Shown in pieces: positions 35,915 through 45,307 of a stretch of DNA of 59,214 nucleotides. Origin of the DNA: Nitrospinota bacterium (lineage in GTDB: Bacteria; Nitrospinota; Nitrospinia; Nitrospinales; Nitrospinaceae); NCBI GenBank assembly GCA_029879645.1, contig JAOUPX010000003.1, positions 1 to 59,214 of the forward strand. Direction: 5' to 3'. The notes beneath the pieces were generated by a model. That model was given only the letters and a program-made list of their open reading frames with translations, did no database searches and was not told the DNA's origin. The first letter of the stretch is position 1; each line of letters opens with the position of its first letter. A program made the position numbers and the translations under genes.

Positions 35915-37105
35915 TTACCGGTCGCATTCTCCACCGATCATGTTGATCATATCAAAAGTCGGAATGATGTCTGCCAACATGGCGCCCCGAACGATTTCCT
36001 CGACTCCGGCTGTCATGGTGAAGCAGGGTGGTCGGACGCGGCATTTATAGGGGCGACCGCCGCCATCGCTCACCAGGTAGAAGCCCAGTTCACCGTTGGC
36101 CGCTTCGGTGGCCATGTACACTTCGCCGACCGGAGGCTTCAGGCCTTCGATGGTCATTTTGAAATGAGCGATCATTTCCTCCATTTTTGAATAGGTATCC
36201 TGTTTGGAGGGTTGCCGCATATAGGGGTTATCCACATTGATGGGACCGTCAGGCATCTCTTTCATGGCCTGCTTGATAATCTTGAAGCTTTGTTTGATTT
36301 CTTCCATGCGAACAAGATACCGGTCAAAATTGTCGCCCACCGTGCCCAATGGAATATCGAAATCGAAGCGGTCGTAATGCATATAAGGTTGAGCTTTGCG
36401 TACATCGTAATTGACGCCGCAGGCTCTGAGGCAGGGGCCGGTGAAACCGAAAGAAATTGCGTTTTCCTTGGAAATGGTTCCGGTATCCCGCATACGGTCT
36501 AGAAAAATACGGTTCTTGGTCAGTAGTTTATCGACGTCATCGTATAGACTGTCCAGTTTCGGATAAACCGCCTGTAGTTTCTCATCAAAGTCCGGGGGCA
36601 GGTCGCACATCAGTCCGCCGATGCGGACATAGTTAGATGTGAGGCGAGCGCCGCAAACCATTTCCAGGAAATCCCAAACGATCTCCCGGGTTTCTACGAA
36701 ATAGATGAATGCTGTTAGAGCTCCCAGTTCAAGCGCCGCCGCGGCAATGTTGGTGTAATGATCTGCAATTCGCGACAGTTCGTTCATCACCACGCGAATG
36801 TACTGGCACCGGTCGGTACATTCGATCCCGAGCAGTTTTTCCACCGCCAGGGCGTAACCGACATTGTTCATGATGGCCGAGCAGTAATTCAGACGGTCTG
36901 TGTAGGGAAACACGTTGGTCCATGTCACGCTTTCACACATTTTCTCGAAACCGCGATGCAGGTATCCGACTTCGATGGAGCAGTCCACCACCGTTTCACC
37001 ATCCAGGGTCAGCAGAAACTTGACCGTTCCATGTGTAGCCGGATGGGAAGGACCCATGTTCAGGACCAGATGCTCGGTATGTAAATCCTGTTTCAGATCA
37101 GACAT
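35915..37105 (-). CDS. nuoD: NADH-quinone oxidoreductase subunit D
   Basis: A 396-residue subunit of NDH-1 (complex I), in the peripheral arm near the quinone site. The start NMGPSHPATHGTVKFLLTLD is the invariant NuoD opening with the HPATHG loop. GYLHRGFEKMCE and the ending FDMINMIGGECDR, close to the usual D-R ending, are also conserved. It is a separate gene here, not fused to NuoC. It follows nuoG by 56 bases. It is the last nuo gene of this cluster; nuoA, B, C and H-N are not in the window. Confidence 0.97.
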   Translation of the reverse strand: MSDLKQDLHTEHLVLNMGPSHPATHGTVKFLLTLDGETVVDCSIEVGYLHRGFEKMCESVTWTNVFPYTDRLNYCSAIMNNVGYALAVEKLLGIECTDRCQYIRVVMNELSRIADHYTNIAAAALELGALTAFIYFVETREIVWDFLEMVCGARLTSNYVRIGGLMCDLPPDFDEKLQAVYPKLDSLYDDVDKLLTKNRIFLDRMRDTGTISKENAISFGFTGPCLRACGVNYDVRKAQPYMHYDRFDFDIPLGTVGDNFDRYLVRMEEIKQSFKIIKQAMKEMPDGPINVDNPYMRQPSKQDTYSKMEEMIAHFKMTIEGLKPPVGEVYMATEAANGELGFYLVSDGGGRPYKCRVRPPCFTMTAGVEEIVRGAMLADIIPTFDMINMIGGECDR

Positions 37106-37161
37106 AATTTCGCTCGTGTTTCACAGTGGGTTATATTCAGGGTTTTTCGGCCCCGGAAGAT

Positions 37162-39795
37162 TTAACCCTGTTTGTTAATGCGGACCGGAATCAGTCCCCG
37201 ATCCCCGTTTCTCAGTTTGTTTACCGGCACATCCACCCAGTTTTTGGGTACATACACCAATCCCGGAGTAGTGCGGTCGGTAACCGCTACCGGGATATCC
37301 AGAAAACCCATTTCTGACTTGATTCGTATCAGGTCGCCGGATTTGATGTCCATGGCTTCGGAATCCTCAGGACTGATTTCGGCAACGCAACTGGGGCCGA
37401 TATCAACGAGAGCTTTGGCGTAATGGGTATAGCTTCCGATATGGAACATGTGATTATTGCTGATAAGCTTCATCGGGTAACCCTGCGGAGAATCTTCAAT
37501 AGTGGTCTCAATTGTGGGGGCAAATTCAGGTTTATGTCCTGATTCCTCCGGTGTCCACTGAACTGATTTTTTACCGGGGAAAGTGCCCTGATAGCAGGGA
37601 GCCATTTTCTCTATTTCTTTTTGGACTTCCGAGGGAGAGGAGTGCGTAAAAGGTTTATCAAGAGCCTGAGCCAGGTCATGAAAAATTTCGAAATCCGGTC
37701 TGGACTCGCCCTCTGGAAGCACTGCTGATGCAACCCGTTGAACGTGGCGCGACATATTGGTAAAGGTACCTTCCTTCTCGGCATAAGAGCAAGTCGGTAA
37801 AACAATATCCGCCAGGCTCGCCGTTTCCGTCATATACATATCCTGAACAACCAGGAAGGGAACTGTTCGGAGCGCTTCCTTTACTGTTGATGGCCGGTTG
37901 CTGGAATGGCAGGGGTTTTCTCCTGCGATTAAAAGCAGTTTTATGGCCCCTTGCGAACAGTTTTTCCAAAGATCGGCAACCATATCTTTCTGGAGCAGTT
38001 TATCCAGTTTGCCGGTTCCCCATGAAGAAGAAAGTCTGGATATGGCCTTGGCATCATTCAGGGGACGGTAGCCGGGAAGATAATCCGGAACCATTCCCAT
38101 GTCGTTGACCCCCTGTGAATTGCAATGCTCTCTCGGCGGATAGATGCTGACACTGCCTTCTCCGCCATGGTGGAGAAGTAAGCTGAGATTCAAAAGGGCA
38201 TTAAGGATCGCCTCACCCTGGCCGGTATCAATAATATCGTTACCAATAAGAATAAACCGGTCAGCGTTACGTCCCAGCCTCTCAGCCGCACGCGTCAGTT
38301 CGGCATCCCTTACGCCGGTGAATTCCTCTGTATAAGATCCCGTGAATTTCTCCAGGGAACTGACAAAGTCATCGTAATTGGGAATGGCTTCTTTGGTTTT
38401 TGCAGTATCGATAAGATTGTTGTCGATCAGAATTTTACTGATGCGGTTGGCAATCGCGGCATCCGTTTCCGGTTTGTAGGTCATTCGTACTTCCGTACGG
38501 GACTCATGTTTGAATTCGACATTTCTGGGATTGGCGATCAATATATCCGTGCCGGTATAAATGGCTCCCTTGCGGATGGAGTTGCCGGCCACGGGGTATT
38601 CCGATGGAACATCCGTATTGAACATCAAAACCACATCTGCTTCCGCCAATTCGGTGATAGGTTTGGAAACGATACCGCCCTCAATGCATTTCTGCTGAAA
38701 GGCGTTGATATAGGGTGCGCGCACATGGTTCAGGTTTGTTACCTGGTTGGAGCCAATCACGCCTCGGAACAATTTTTGAAGAAGATAGTTTTCTTCATTG
38801 GTCAGCGTTTCTCCGCCGACGGCCGCGACACTTTCGGGTCCGCTACGGTTAACCGTGGTCGTGATGCGCTCGGCAATGGTCTGGATGGCCTCATCCCAGC
38901 TGATTTCCTTGAATTCTCCCCCGACATTCATCATGGGAGTTTGAAGGCGCTTTTTATTCTGAACCATTCCATGCCCGAATCGGCCTTTGGCGCACAGGTT
39001 GCCTTCATTGATGCCCACGCCTAATGTTTCATCGCCTTCTATTCGGATCAATTTACCCTTTTTGGTTTCCAGTTTGATGGTACAGCCCCAAGAACAGAAA
39101 TTACAGGTGGTCTCTGTATTAGTGAACATTGCGGCGAGGCCGCGGGCTTCGGAAGACAGGTCCATCAACGCCCCGGTGGGGCAAACCGTGATGCATTGCC
39201 CGCAGAATTCACAGTCCAATGGTTCTTCATTGGCTGTTCCGATTTTTATTTTGTATCCGCGCTTATGATAATCCAGCGCCTGTACACCCTGAATTTCGTC
39301 GCAGATCCGGACGCACATGCCACACATGATGCATCGGTTGAGATAAAACTCGATGAGAGGATTAGTTTTGATGCTGGGTTCATTGCGCCGCTGGATTTCA
39401 AAGCGTCCGTTATACAGACTTAAAGCATCCGTATTATCCTGCAGAGGACAGACCCCGGATTTGTCGCAAATCGGGCAGTCCAGCGGATGTTCCACCAACA
39501 GCATCTCCAGACATGCCTTGTTATAGCGGTCGGTTTCTTCCGTATTGGTCGTTACTTCCATTCCTTCTGCAACGGGATGGGTGCAGGAATATACCAGTTC
39601 CTTTTTGCCGTCAACTACCGTCTCCACCATGCAGGTACGGCAGGCGGCGAAGGGTTTCAGTTTCGGGTTGGAACACAGATTGGTTATAAAGACGCCCTTT
39701 TGCTTGGCGGCATCCAGAATCACCGTACCTTCGGGAGCGGTGACGGGTTCTCCATTCAGAGTGAAATTGATCGATTTTTTGACAACGGTGCTCAT
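37162..39795 (-). CDS. nuoG: NADH-quinone oxidoreductase subunit G
   Basis: An 877-residue iron-sulfur and molybdopterin-fold subunit of complex I. All cluster ligands can be read: 2Fe-2S C41, C52, C55, C71; His-liganded cluster H103, C107, C110, C116; two ferredoxin-like clusters C155/158/161/165 and C195/198/201/205; and the additional N7-type site C231, C234, C238, C268. The rest (about 230-780) is the molybdopterin-oxidoreductase fold. A formate dehydrogenase alpha subunit is a possible look-alike, but the HxxxCxxC cluster and the neighbours nuoE and nuoD make NuoG much more likely. The gene directly upstream is nuoE, so nuoF is missing from its usual place. Confidence 0.93.
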   Translation of the reverse strand: MSTVVKKSINFTLNGEPVTAPEGTVILDAAKQKGVFITNLCSNPKLKPFAACRTCMVETVVDGKKELVYSCTHPVAEGMEVTTNTEETDRYNKACLEMLLVEHPLDCPICDKSGVCPLQDNTDALSLYNGRFEIQRRNEPSIKTNPLIEFYLNRCIMCGMCVRICDEIQGVQALDYHKRGYKIKIGTANEEPLDCEFCGQCITVCPTGALMDLSSEARGLAAMFTNTETTCNFCSWGCTIKLETKKGKLIRIEGDETLGVGINEGNLCAKGRFGHGMVQNKKRLQTPMMNVGGEFKEISWDEAIQTIAERITTTVNRSGPESVAAVGGETLTNEENYLLQKLFRGVIGSNQVTNLNHVRAPYINAFQQKCIEGGIVSKPITELAEADVVLMFNTDVPSEYPVAGNSIRKGAIYTGTDILIANPRNVEFKHESRTEVRMTYKPETDAAIANRISKILIDNNLIDTAKTKEAIPNYDDFVSSLEKFTGSYTEEFTGVRDAELTRAAERLGRNADRFILIGNDIIDTGQGEAILNALLNLSLLLHHGGEGSVSIYPPREHCNSQGVNDMGMVPDYLPGYRPLNDAKAISRLSSSWGTGKLDKLLQKDMVADLWKNCSQGAIKLLLIAGENPCHSSNRPSTVKEALRTVPFLVVQDMYMTETASLADIVLPTCSYAEKEGTFTNMSRHVQRVASAVLPEGESRPDFEIFHDLAQALDKPFTHSSPSEVQKEIEKMAPCYQGTFPGKKSVQWTPEESGHKPEFAPTIETTIEDSPQGYPMKLISNNHMFHIGSYTHYAKALVDIGPSCVAEISPEDSEAMDIKSGDLIRIKSEMGFLDIPVAVTDRTTPGLVYVPKNWVDVPVNKLRNGDRGLIPVRINKQG

Positions 39796-39827
39796 AACCG
39801 ATATGGGCTCCTAATTTTCATTTCAAA

Positions 39828-40355
39828 TTAAAGGGTGTAGGTATTGCAGATTTCGATGGTCTTTTCCGGATCAATGTTGCCATGCGTGTCGTCCCCAATA
39901 ATCGCCATTGGGGCGGCGCCGCAGTTTCCCAGACAGGAGGCAAACTCCAATGTGAACAATTTGGAGGGATCCGTATCTCCCTGCCCGATATGGTATTTTT
40001 CCTTCAACTTATCAGCAATAATGGTCGCCCCTTTCACGAAGCAGGCGGTACCATAACATAACTTGTATATATATTTTCCCGGCTCTGTGACCCGGAACTG
40101 ATGATAAAAAGAAATCACTCCATAAATTTCTGCGCGTGTGATTTTCAATTCCTTCATTAAAAATTTGATGATGTCCTCGGGCAGATAACGGAATTCCGCC
40201 TGAATCTTCGACATCATGGGAATCAGGTAACGCCGGGTCCGGCTGGGAAAGCTGTCTAGAATCCGGTTAACGGTCTCCATGCAGATCTTTTTCTCTTCCG
40301 GAGTGGCTTCTGTAGCCGTTTCTTCAGCTTTATTTTCGCTATCTGGAGTATCCAT
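39828..40355 (-). CDS. nuoE: NADH-quinone oxidoreductase subunit E
   Basis: A 175-residue thioredoxin-fold subunit with one 2Fe-2S cluster. Ligands are in LCYGTACFVKGA (two Cys four apart) and ASCLGNCGAAP (two Cys three apart). The helical start (TVNRILDSFPSRTRRYLIPM) and SFYHQFRVTEPGKYIYKLC are typical. Residues 1-22 are an acidic Glu/Ala/Thr extension not usually present. In complex I this subunit works with NuoF, the FMN and NADH-binding subunit, but the next gene here is nuoG (32-base gap). HoxE of hydrogenases is a similar protein, but nuoG and nuoD adjoin. Confidence 0.93.
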   Translation of the reverse strand: MDTPDSENKAEETATEATPEEKKICMETVNRILDSFPSRTRRYLIPMMSKIQAEFRYLPEDIIKFLMKELKITRAEIYGVISFYHQFRVTEPGKYIYKLCYGTACFVKGATIIADKLKEKYHIGQGDTDPSKLFTLEFASCLGNCGAAPMAIIGDDTHGNIDPEKTIEICNTYTL

Positions 40356-40722
40356 GAAAAGATTCCAATTTAGTGATTGTCGGGAATTGAGAGTTTGCTA
40401 AGACTCCCAATTTTACAAGGATATTCAAGGTCTAACTATATCAAATCCAAAACGAAATCCGAAGTATATAGGGGGGGTCCGGCGACTGTCAACTTAAATA
40501 TAGTGAAAGGAATATGAGCAAAAAAAGGGTTGGCTTCTGAATGATTGATAGGAGTAAGCATAAATAATTGAAGAGGTTTCAAGGTGGGGGTTAGAGAGGG
40601 CTCACGATCGATTCAGGGGGAGAGGCCGGGTATTCTGAAATCGGTCTATGCTTTATCTAGAGCAACGGGAGGTTGTAAAAAATCAGTGCGTTACCGGCAG
40701 AAGGGAAAAGTTCCCCAAGGGC
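40356..40722. other. Intergenic region between nuoE and the large TPR gene
   Basis: A 367-base gap. It should hold the nuoE promoter and the 3' end of the TPR transcript. A short G run lies near 40472-40480. I found no convincing terminator, repeat or small gene here; the one forward reading frame across 40584-40820 runs into the end of the TPR gene and has a composition that does not look real. Confidence 0.3.
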
Positions 40723-43008
40723 TTAATCATCAAGTATTGGCACGGGCACGGAAGACGGTGTCGTGGAAGCCGGTAGGGGAGGGGCGTCTCCTGTTTTCTC
40801 CTGTACCCGGCGCAGTTTGAACCGGGCACCCGAATGGCCGGGATCGAGGCGAAGGGTTTCCTGGTAATACTGAACAGCTTGTGGAAATCTACTCAACCCC
40901 TGGTAAGACCTTCCCAGCGCGTAGTGGGTTTCCGGGTTTTTGGGGTTGATGGTGATGGCCCGGTTTAATACATCCACTGCTTCGTAATAGCGTTTTTCTT
41001 CGACGAGAGCCCAGGCCAGGCTGAGATATACTCGGTCTCCCTTGTGAGGAATCTTCAAGGCAGACTGAAAAATTGGGATCGCTTCCCTGCGACGTCCCAT
41101 TAACTCCAGCAACAACCCCAGGCGGAAGCGCGCTTTCAAGAAATTGGGCCGGAGCTGGATGGCTTTGATGTAGGAATTGAGTGCTGTTTCGTGACGCCCT
41201 ACGGTAGTGTTGATTTTACCTAATTCGTAATATATATCCGGATTGTCGGGGGACAGTTGAAGAACCTTGTGGTAAGTCGCTATGGCATCATCGTAACGTC
41301 TTAATTTGAGGTAAATGGTACCCAGATGCAGCCATATCTTTTGATTTCCCGGGTCCACCTCCAGAGCCTGCTTATAAGGAGCAATGGCCTCCTGGTGCCT
41401 GCCGAGCCTTAAATAGTTTTCCGCCATCAGCAAATACAGGTCGGAATTATTGCTGTCTCGTTCAATCACCTTCTTTAAATAAAACAAGGCGTGTTTCGGC
41501 TGATGGAGTTGTGTGTAGGCCATCCCCAGTCCCAGTTCAGCCTCTTTGAGCTCCGGATTAAGGGCCAGGGCTTTACGATATGGAGGGACTGCCTGCTTGT
41601 GATTGCCGGTTTTAAGGAAAGACTCCGCCAGATAGAAATTAGCCCAGGCGATATTGGCATTCAACCGCAAGGATTCACTCAGTGCCGGAATTGCCTCATG
41701 GTATTGCTCCAGCAAATAGTAGGATTTACCCAGTTGAAACCAGAGTTCCGCTGATTTGGGTTTGTCCTTCAACGTTTTCTGAAAGCCCAGGGCCGCTTCT
41801 TTATACTTCCCGGTATGAACATAAGCGATGGCCAACTTTTCCTGGGCGTCCTTGTTTGCAGGTTGAATACGAAGGACTGCTTCATAAGCTCTGGCGGCCT
41901 GATCATACTGGTCCAGCCGGATATGAATTTCTCCCAGCCGGTAATAAGCCAAAGAATATTTGGGATCAATTTGTACAACCTGCTGGTATTCCCCAACGGC
42001 GTGCTCCAGGTCATTCAGCTGTTCATAGGATTGGGCCAATTGGAGGTGAGCCTGTTTATGACGGCCATCCAGCCGGACCGCGTCTTTAAAGGACTGGTTG
42101 GCTTTGGAATAGTTTTTGCGTTTCAAATAGGCCAGCCCCAACTGGAAGTGTGACTCGGGATTATCCGGACGGATGCGGATCAATTGCTCGAGGTGATGGA
42201 GAGCCTTTTCGTGCTGGCCAAGCGCGAAATAGGCGCGTCCCAGATAGTCTAGAGCGGCATCGTCTTTGGGGTAGACCAGCAAGGCATCCTTCAGGAATCC
42301 TAGCGCTTTTTGGGGGTTTCCCTGTTTGAAATAAACTCTTCCGATCCCGGAGTAGGCCCGATAGAAATTGGCGTCGAGATTCAGGGCCTGGCGGTATTCC
42401 TGAAGGGCCTGTGGGTATTTTTTGCGGGATTCGTAACTCCACCCCAGCGCGTACAGCCATTCCGGCTGTAAAGGGTTTAAATTCAAAGCTTTATTGTATT
42501 CCCGAATAGCGCGCTTGTGCTGGCCCTGGGCGGAATAGGTTTTTCCCAGGGCGAAGTAGGGCTCGCTGAGATTCGGGCTCATGCGAATGGCATTTTGGAG
42601 ATGATCAATGGCGGGTGTGTAGTTCCCTGTAATACGGTAAGTGTCCCCCAGCGCATACTGGGCTTCCGGGTAGTTGGGGTCCATTCGGATGGCATCCAAA
42701 TAAGAATTCGTCGCTTTTTCGAAATGTTTTAAGGACTTGTGGCATTCCCCGATTTCAAAATATGCGGCGGGAAATAGAGGCTCCAGATTCAGGACTGCCT
42801 CGAATTCTTTAATAGCGTCTTCATACAAACCCATTTGCCTATAAGCCCGGCCCAGACCATAGTGAGCAATATGGTCCCTGGGATCTGCCTGGAGAGCGGC
42901 TTTGTATTCGTCGATTCTCAAGAAATCGGCTTTAGCGGGTACCGGCTGGTGACAGATAAGAATCAGCAGAAGTGTGAACGTTGCTTTTAATTTCATGGGT
43001 TTCCGCAA
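40723..43008 (-). CDS. Exported protein with about twenty TPR repeats
   Basis: A 761-residue protein. A signal peptide (MKLKATFTLLLILICHQPVP, from Met5) ends near PAKADF. From residue about 35 to 745 the sequence is an almost unbroken array of TPRs (for example AHYGLGRAYRQMGLYEDAIK, then EFEAVLNLEPLFPAAYFEIG), about 20-21 units by length, forming a superhelical scaffold. The tail is Pro/Ser/Thr rich. The organisation resembles O-GlcNAc-transferase or PEP-CTERM-system TPR proteins, but no catalytic domain is present. It is a scaffold in the periplasm or at the outer membrane. Flanked by nuoE and mltG, all on the reverse strand. Function unknown. Confidence 0.88.
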   Translation of the reverse strand: MRKPMKLKATFTLLLILICHQPVPAKADFLRIDEYKAALQADPRDHIAHYGLGRAYRQMGLYEDAIKEFEAVLNLEPLFPAAYFEIGECHKSLKHFEKATNSYLDAIRMDPNYPEAQYALGDTYRITGNYTPAIDHLQNAIRMSPNLSEPYFALGKTYSAQGQHKRAIREYNKALNLNPLQPEWLYALGWSYESRKKYPQALQEYRQALNLDANFYRAYSGIGRVYFKQGNPQKALGFLKDALLVYPKDDAALDYLGRAYFALGQHEKALHHLEQLIRIRPDNPESHFQLGLAYLKRKNYSKANQSFKDAVRLDGRHKQAHLQLAQSYEQLNDLEHAVGEYQQVVQIDPKYSLAYYRLGEIHIRLDQYDQAARAYEAVLRIQPANKDAQEKLAIAYVHTGKYKEAALGFQKTLKDKPKSAELWFQLGKSYYLLEQYHEAIPALSESLRLNANIAWANFYLAESFLKTGNHKQAVPPYRKALALNPELKEAELGLGMAYTQLHQPKHALFYLKKVIERDSNNSDLYLLMAENYLRLGRHQEAIAPYKQALEVDPGNQKIWLHLGTIYLKLRRYDDAIATYHKVLQLSPDNPDIYYELGKINTTVGRHETALNSYIKAIQLRPNFLKARFRLGLLLELMGRRREAIPIFQSALKIPHKGDRVYLSLAWALVEEKRYYEAVDVLNRAITINPKNPETHYALGRSYQGLSRFPQAVQYYQETLRLDPGHSGARFKLRRVQEKTGDAPPLPASTTPSSVPVPILDD

Positions 43009-43149
43009 GAGGTTTTAATGACTGCTTATCGACAAAAGGTGGTCAAAAAACAAGCTTATGAGTGAAAAATTATGGTCTGGTAAGACGAGCAGGAGTTGGC
43101 CTGCTAGATTAAGGAATGACGCCTATACTATTGTAAATAAACAGAAAAA

Positions 43150-44196
43150 TTATCCGTTCGCGCGGTGGTTTAACTGATATTTCTGAACGGCGCGGGTGTG
43201 GTCTTTGTAATTGGTGGAAAACTGATGGCTGCCATTTTTGCGGGAAACGAAATAGAGGAAGTCTGATTTTTCCGGCTGCAACGCGGCCTCAATAGATTCT
43301 ATTCCGGGACTGGCAATTGGGCCGGGGGGAAGGCCGAAATGTTTATAGGTGTTATAGGGAGAATCAATGGACAAGTCCTTTTTACGGATATTGCCGTCAA
43401 AATCGGCCATGGCATAAATCACCGTCGGATCGGTTTGCAGGCGCATTTTTTTCATCAGCCGATTGTGAAACACAGAGGAAATCAGCTTTCGCTCCGATCC
43501 CAAACCGGTTTCCTTTTCGATCAGGGACGCCAGAGTTACAATTTCGTGAAAGGTGAGCTTTAAGGAATTCGCCTGTTGCATTCGCTCAGAGATATGGACT
43601 TTTTCTTTAAAAGTGTCAAACAAGGTTTTGACGATTTGGCGGGCTCCTGACGATTTCGAAAATTGGTAGGTATCCGGGTATAAATATCCCTCAAGGCTGT
43701 CGGTAGGAATATCCAGCGAGTCCAGCAAATCCCGGTTCCGCGTTTCCATTAAAAATTCCTGTTTATCCACCAGTTTGTTTTTCTCGAGCAAATCCGCGAT
43801 TTCCGAAATCCGGTAGCCTTCCGGAATAGTAACTGAATACAAAACGGCGGTGCCGCTGGTCAGCGCTTCCAGAATCTTCCAGGGGGGCATGGATGGTGAA
43901 AGCAGATATTCACCCGCTTTTATTTTATTCTGTTTTCCCTGCAGGTAGGTGTACAGGACAAAGGTGCTGGGTTTACTCAATAATTTTTTATCGGCCAGGG
44001 TATTAGAGACTTGCTTCAAGGTAAGGCCCGGAGAGATTTCAACAATCATATCTTCGGAATTCGATCCGGCCGGGGTATTGCCGTATTGGTACATTAGGAA
44101 GATAAAGACGGCACCGGTGAAAAGAACCCCAACAAACAAAAATATCAGCTTGGCCCGAAGCCGCTGTACCCAGGATTTTCCCGTTGAATTGGCCAT
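43150..44196 (-). CDS. mltG: Endolytic murein transglycosylase MltG
   Basis: A 348-residue YceG/MltG protein. A membrane anchor lies at residues 17-36. A LysM-like part (about 50-100) is followed by the catalytic domain with TLASLIEKETGLGSERKLIS; the probable catalytic Glu is Glu227. The conserved ending YNTYKHFGLPPGPIASPGIE is present. MltG cleaves nascent glycan strands and sets their length, and in other bacteria works with PBP1b or PBP2. It is the last gene of a reverse-strand run nirA/sir-like, yicC, gmk, hisC, mltG. It adds to the two class A PBPs in this window. Confidence 0.95.
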   Translation of the reverse strand: MANSTGKSWVQRLRAKLIFLFVGVLFTGAVFIFLMYQYGNTPAGSNSEDMIVEISPGLTLKQVSNTLADKKLLSKPSTFVLYTYLQGKQNKIKAGEYLLSPSMPPWKILEALTSGTAVLYSVTIPEGYRISEIADLLEKNKLVDKQEFLMETRNRDLLDSLDIPTDSLEGYLYPDTYQFSKSSGARQIVKTLFDTFKEKVHISERMQQANSLKLTFHEIVTLASLIEKETGLGSERKLISSVFHNRLMKKMRLQTDPTVIYAMADFDGNIRKKDLSIDSPYNTYKHFGLPPGPIASPGIESIEAALQPEKSDFLYFVSRKNGSHQFSTNYKDHTRAVQKYQLNHRANG

Positions 44197-44234
44197 GATA
44201 TTAGGAGATCAGAAAACGGATAAAAATTCCATAA

Positions 44235-45305
44235 TTATTTGATTATATTCGCAATTTGCTCCAAAAACGACTGATTTTCCTCCGGTGTTCCTATGGTGAC
44301 TCGAAGGCAGTTTTTGAGGCGGGGGTGACGGCTTAAATCGCGAACCAGAATTCCGCGGTCCATTAATTGTCTAAATACGGCACTGGCATCCTTTTCCACT
44401 CTGAAGAGCACAAAATTGGCGTCCGAGGGAAAGACAGTCAGGGATCCGAATTTAGAAAGCTCAAGAATCATCCGGTCCCGTTCCTGGAGCAGGGCGTCCA
44501 ACTGCTTTTGTACCGGTTCGAAGTGGTTCAGTAGTCGCTCCGTTAGGACTTGCGAAAGCGTGTTGGAGTTGTAGGGGAGCCTTATTTTGTCAATCTGATT
44601 GATAATAAGAGGATCCGCCACAGCATAACCCACACGCAGGGCCGCAAGGCCGATTTTGGATAAACTCCTCAGAATGATCAGATTGTTATGCCGGGGCAAT
44701 TCGGAAATAAAACTTTTGCGGGCAAAGTCATGGTATGCCTCGTCCAGAACCACGATTCCGGAAAAATTTTCGATGACCTTTTGAACTTCACCGGCGGAAA
44801 AACAATTCCCTGTTGGATTGTTGGGATAACTGATAAAGGCGATTTTGGCCTGACTGGTGTTTAAGGTTTCGAGAAAAGGTTCCGCTTTGAAATCCCATTG
44901 CTCATCCAGCGGATGAGTTTGCGACTTCAACCCCATTCCCTGTGCGATGATGGCGTACATGGCAAATGTGGGATCGGGGAAGCCGACGATTTCGCCGGGG
45001 TCGCAGAATATCTGCAGGAGTATCTGTATCAGTTCGTCCGAGCCATTGCCGATGGCCAGATTCTCCGGCGTAACATTCAGTCTCCGGGACAGGGTTTGTT
45101 TCAACGCGCTGCAGTCGGGGTCGGGGTAGCGGTTCAATTCGGTGGATTTAAAGGCTTCCTCAAATTGTTTCAGAATTTCCGGAGGAGGCGGAAATGAATT
45201 TTCATTGGCATGGAGCTTGATTTCGCAATCGACATTTTCAACATGGTAGGCCTTTAGCGACTGAACTTTCTCTTTCACCAATTGGATTAAATCGACTTTG
45301 GACAT
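44235..45305 (-). CDS. hisC: Histidinol-phosphate aminotransferase
   Basis: A 356-residue PLP enzyme of aminotransferase class I/II. The cofactor lysine is Lys217 in RSLSKIGLAALRVGYA; YPNNPTG near residue 160 and LDEAYHDFA near 188 are the PLP contacts. The opening KLHANENSFPPPPEILKQF is characteristic of HisC. It transfers an amino group from glutamate to imidazole-acetol phosphate in histidine synthesis; close relatives accept aromatic amino acids. It follows gmk by two bases. No other his gene is in the window. Confidence 0.94.
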   Translation of the reverse strand: MSKVDLIQLVKEKVQSLKAYHVENVDCEIKLHANENSFPPPPEILKQFEEAFKSTELNRYPDPDCSALKQTLSRRLNVTPENLAIGNGSDELIQILLQIFCDPGEIVGFPDPTFAMYAIIAQGMGLKSQTHPLDEQWDFKAEPFLETLNTSQAKIAFISYPNNPTGNCFSAGEVQKVIENFSGIVVLDEAYHDFARKSFISELPRHNNLIILRSLSKIGLAALRVGYAVADPLIINQIDKIRLPYNSNTLSQVLTERLLNHFEPVQKQLDALLQERDRMILELSKFGSLTVFPSDANFVLFRVEKDASAVFRQLMDRGILVRDLSRHPRLKNCLRVTIGTPEENQSFLEQIANIIK

Positions 45306-45307
45306 GA

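Noticed and set aside
37162-39795. Formate dehydrogenase alpha subunit instead of NuoG
   Set aside because: The N7-like CxxCxxxC site and molybdopterin fold occur in both, but the His-liganded cluster H103...C116 and the neighbours nuoE and nuoD favour NuoG.
40584-40820. A 78-codon forward frame beside the TPR gene end
   Set aside because: It overlaps the TPR coding end and is Arg/Gly rich without motif.
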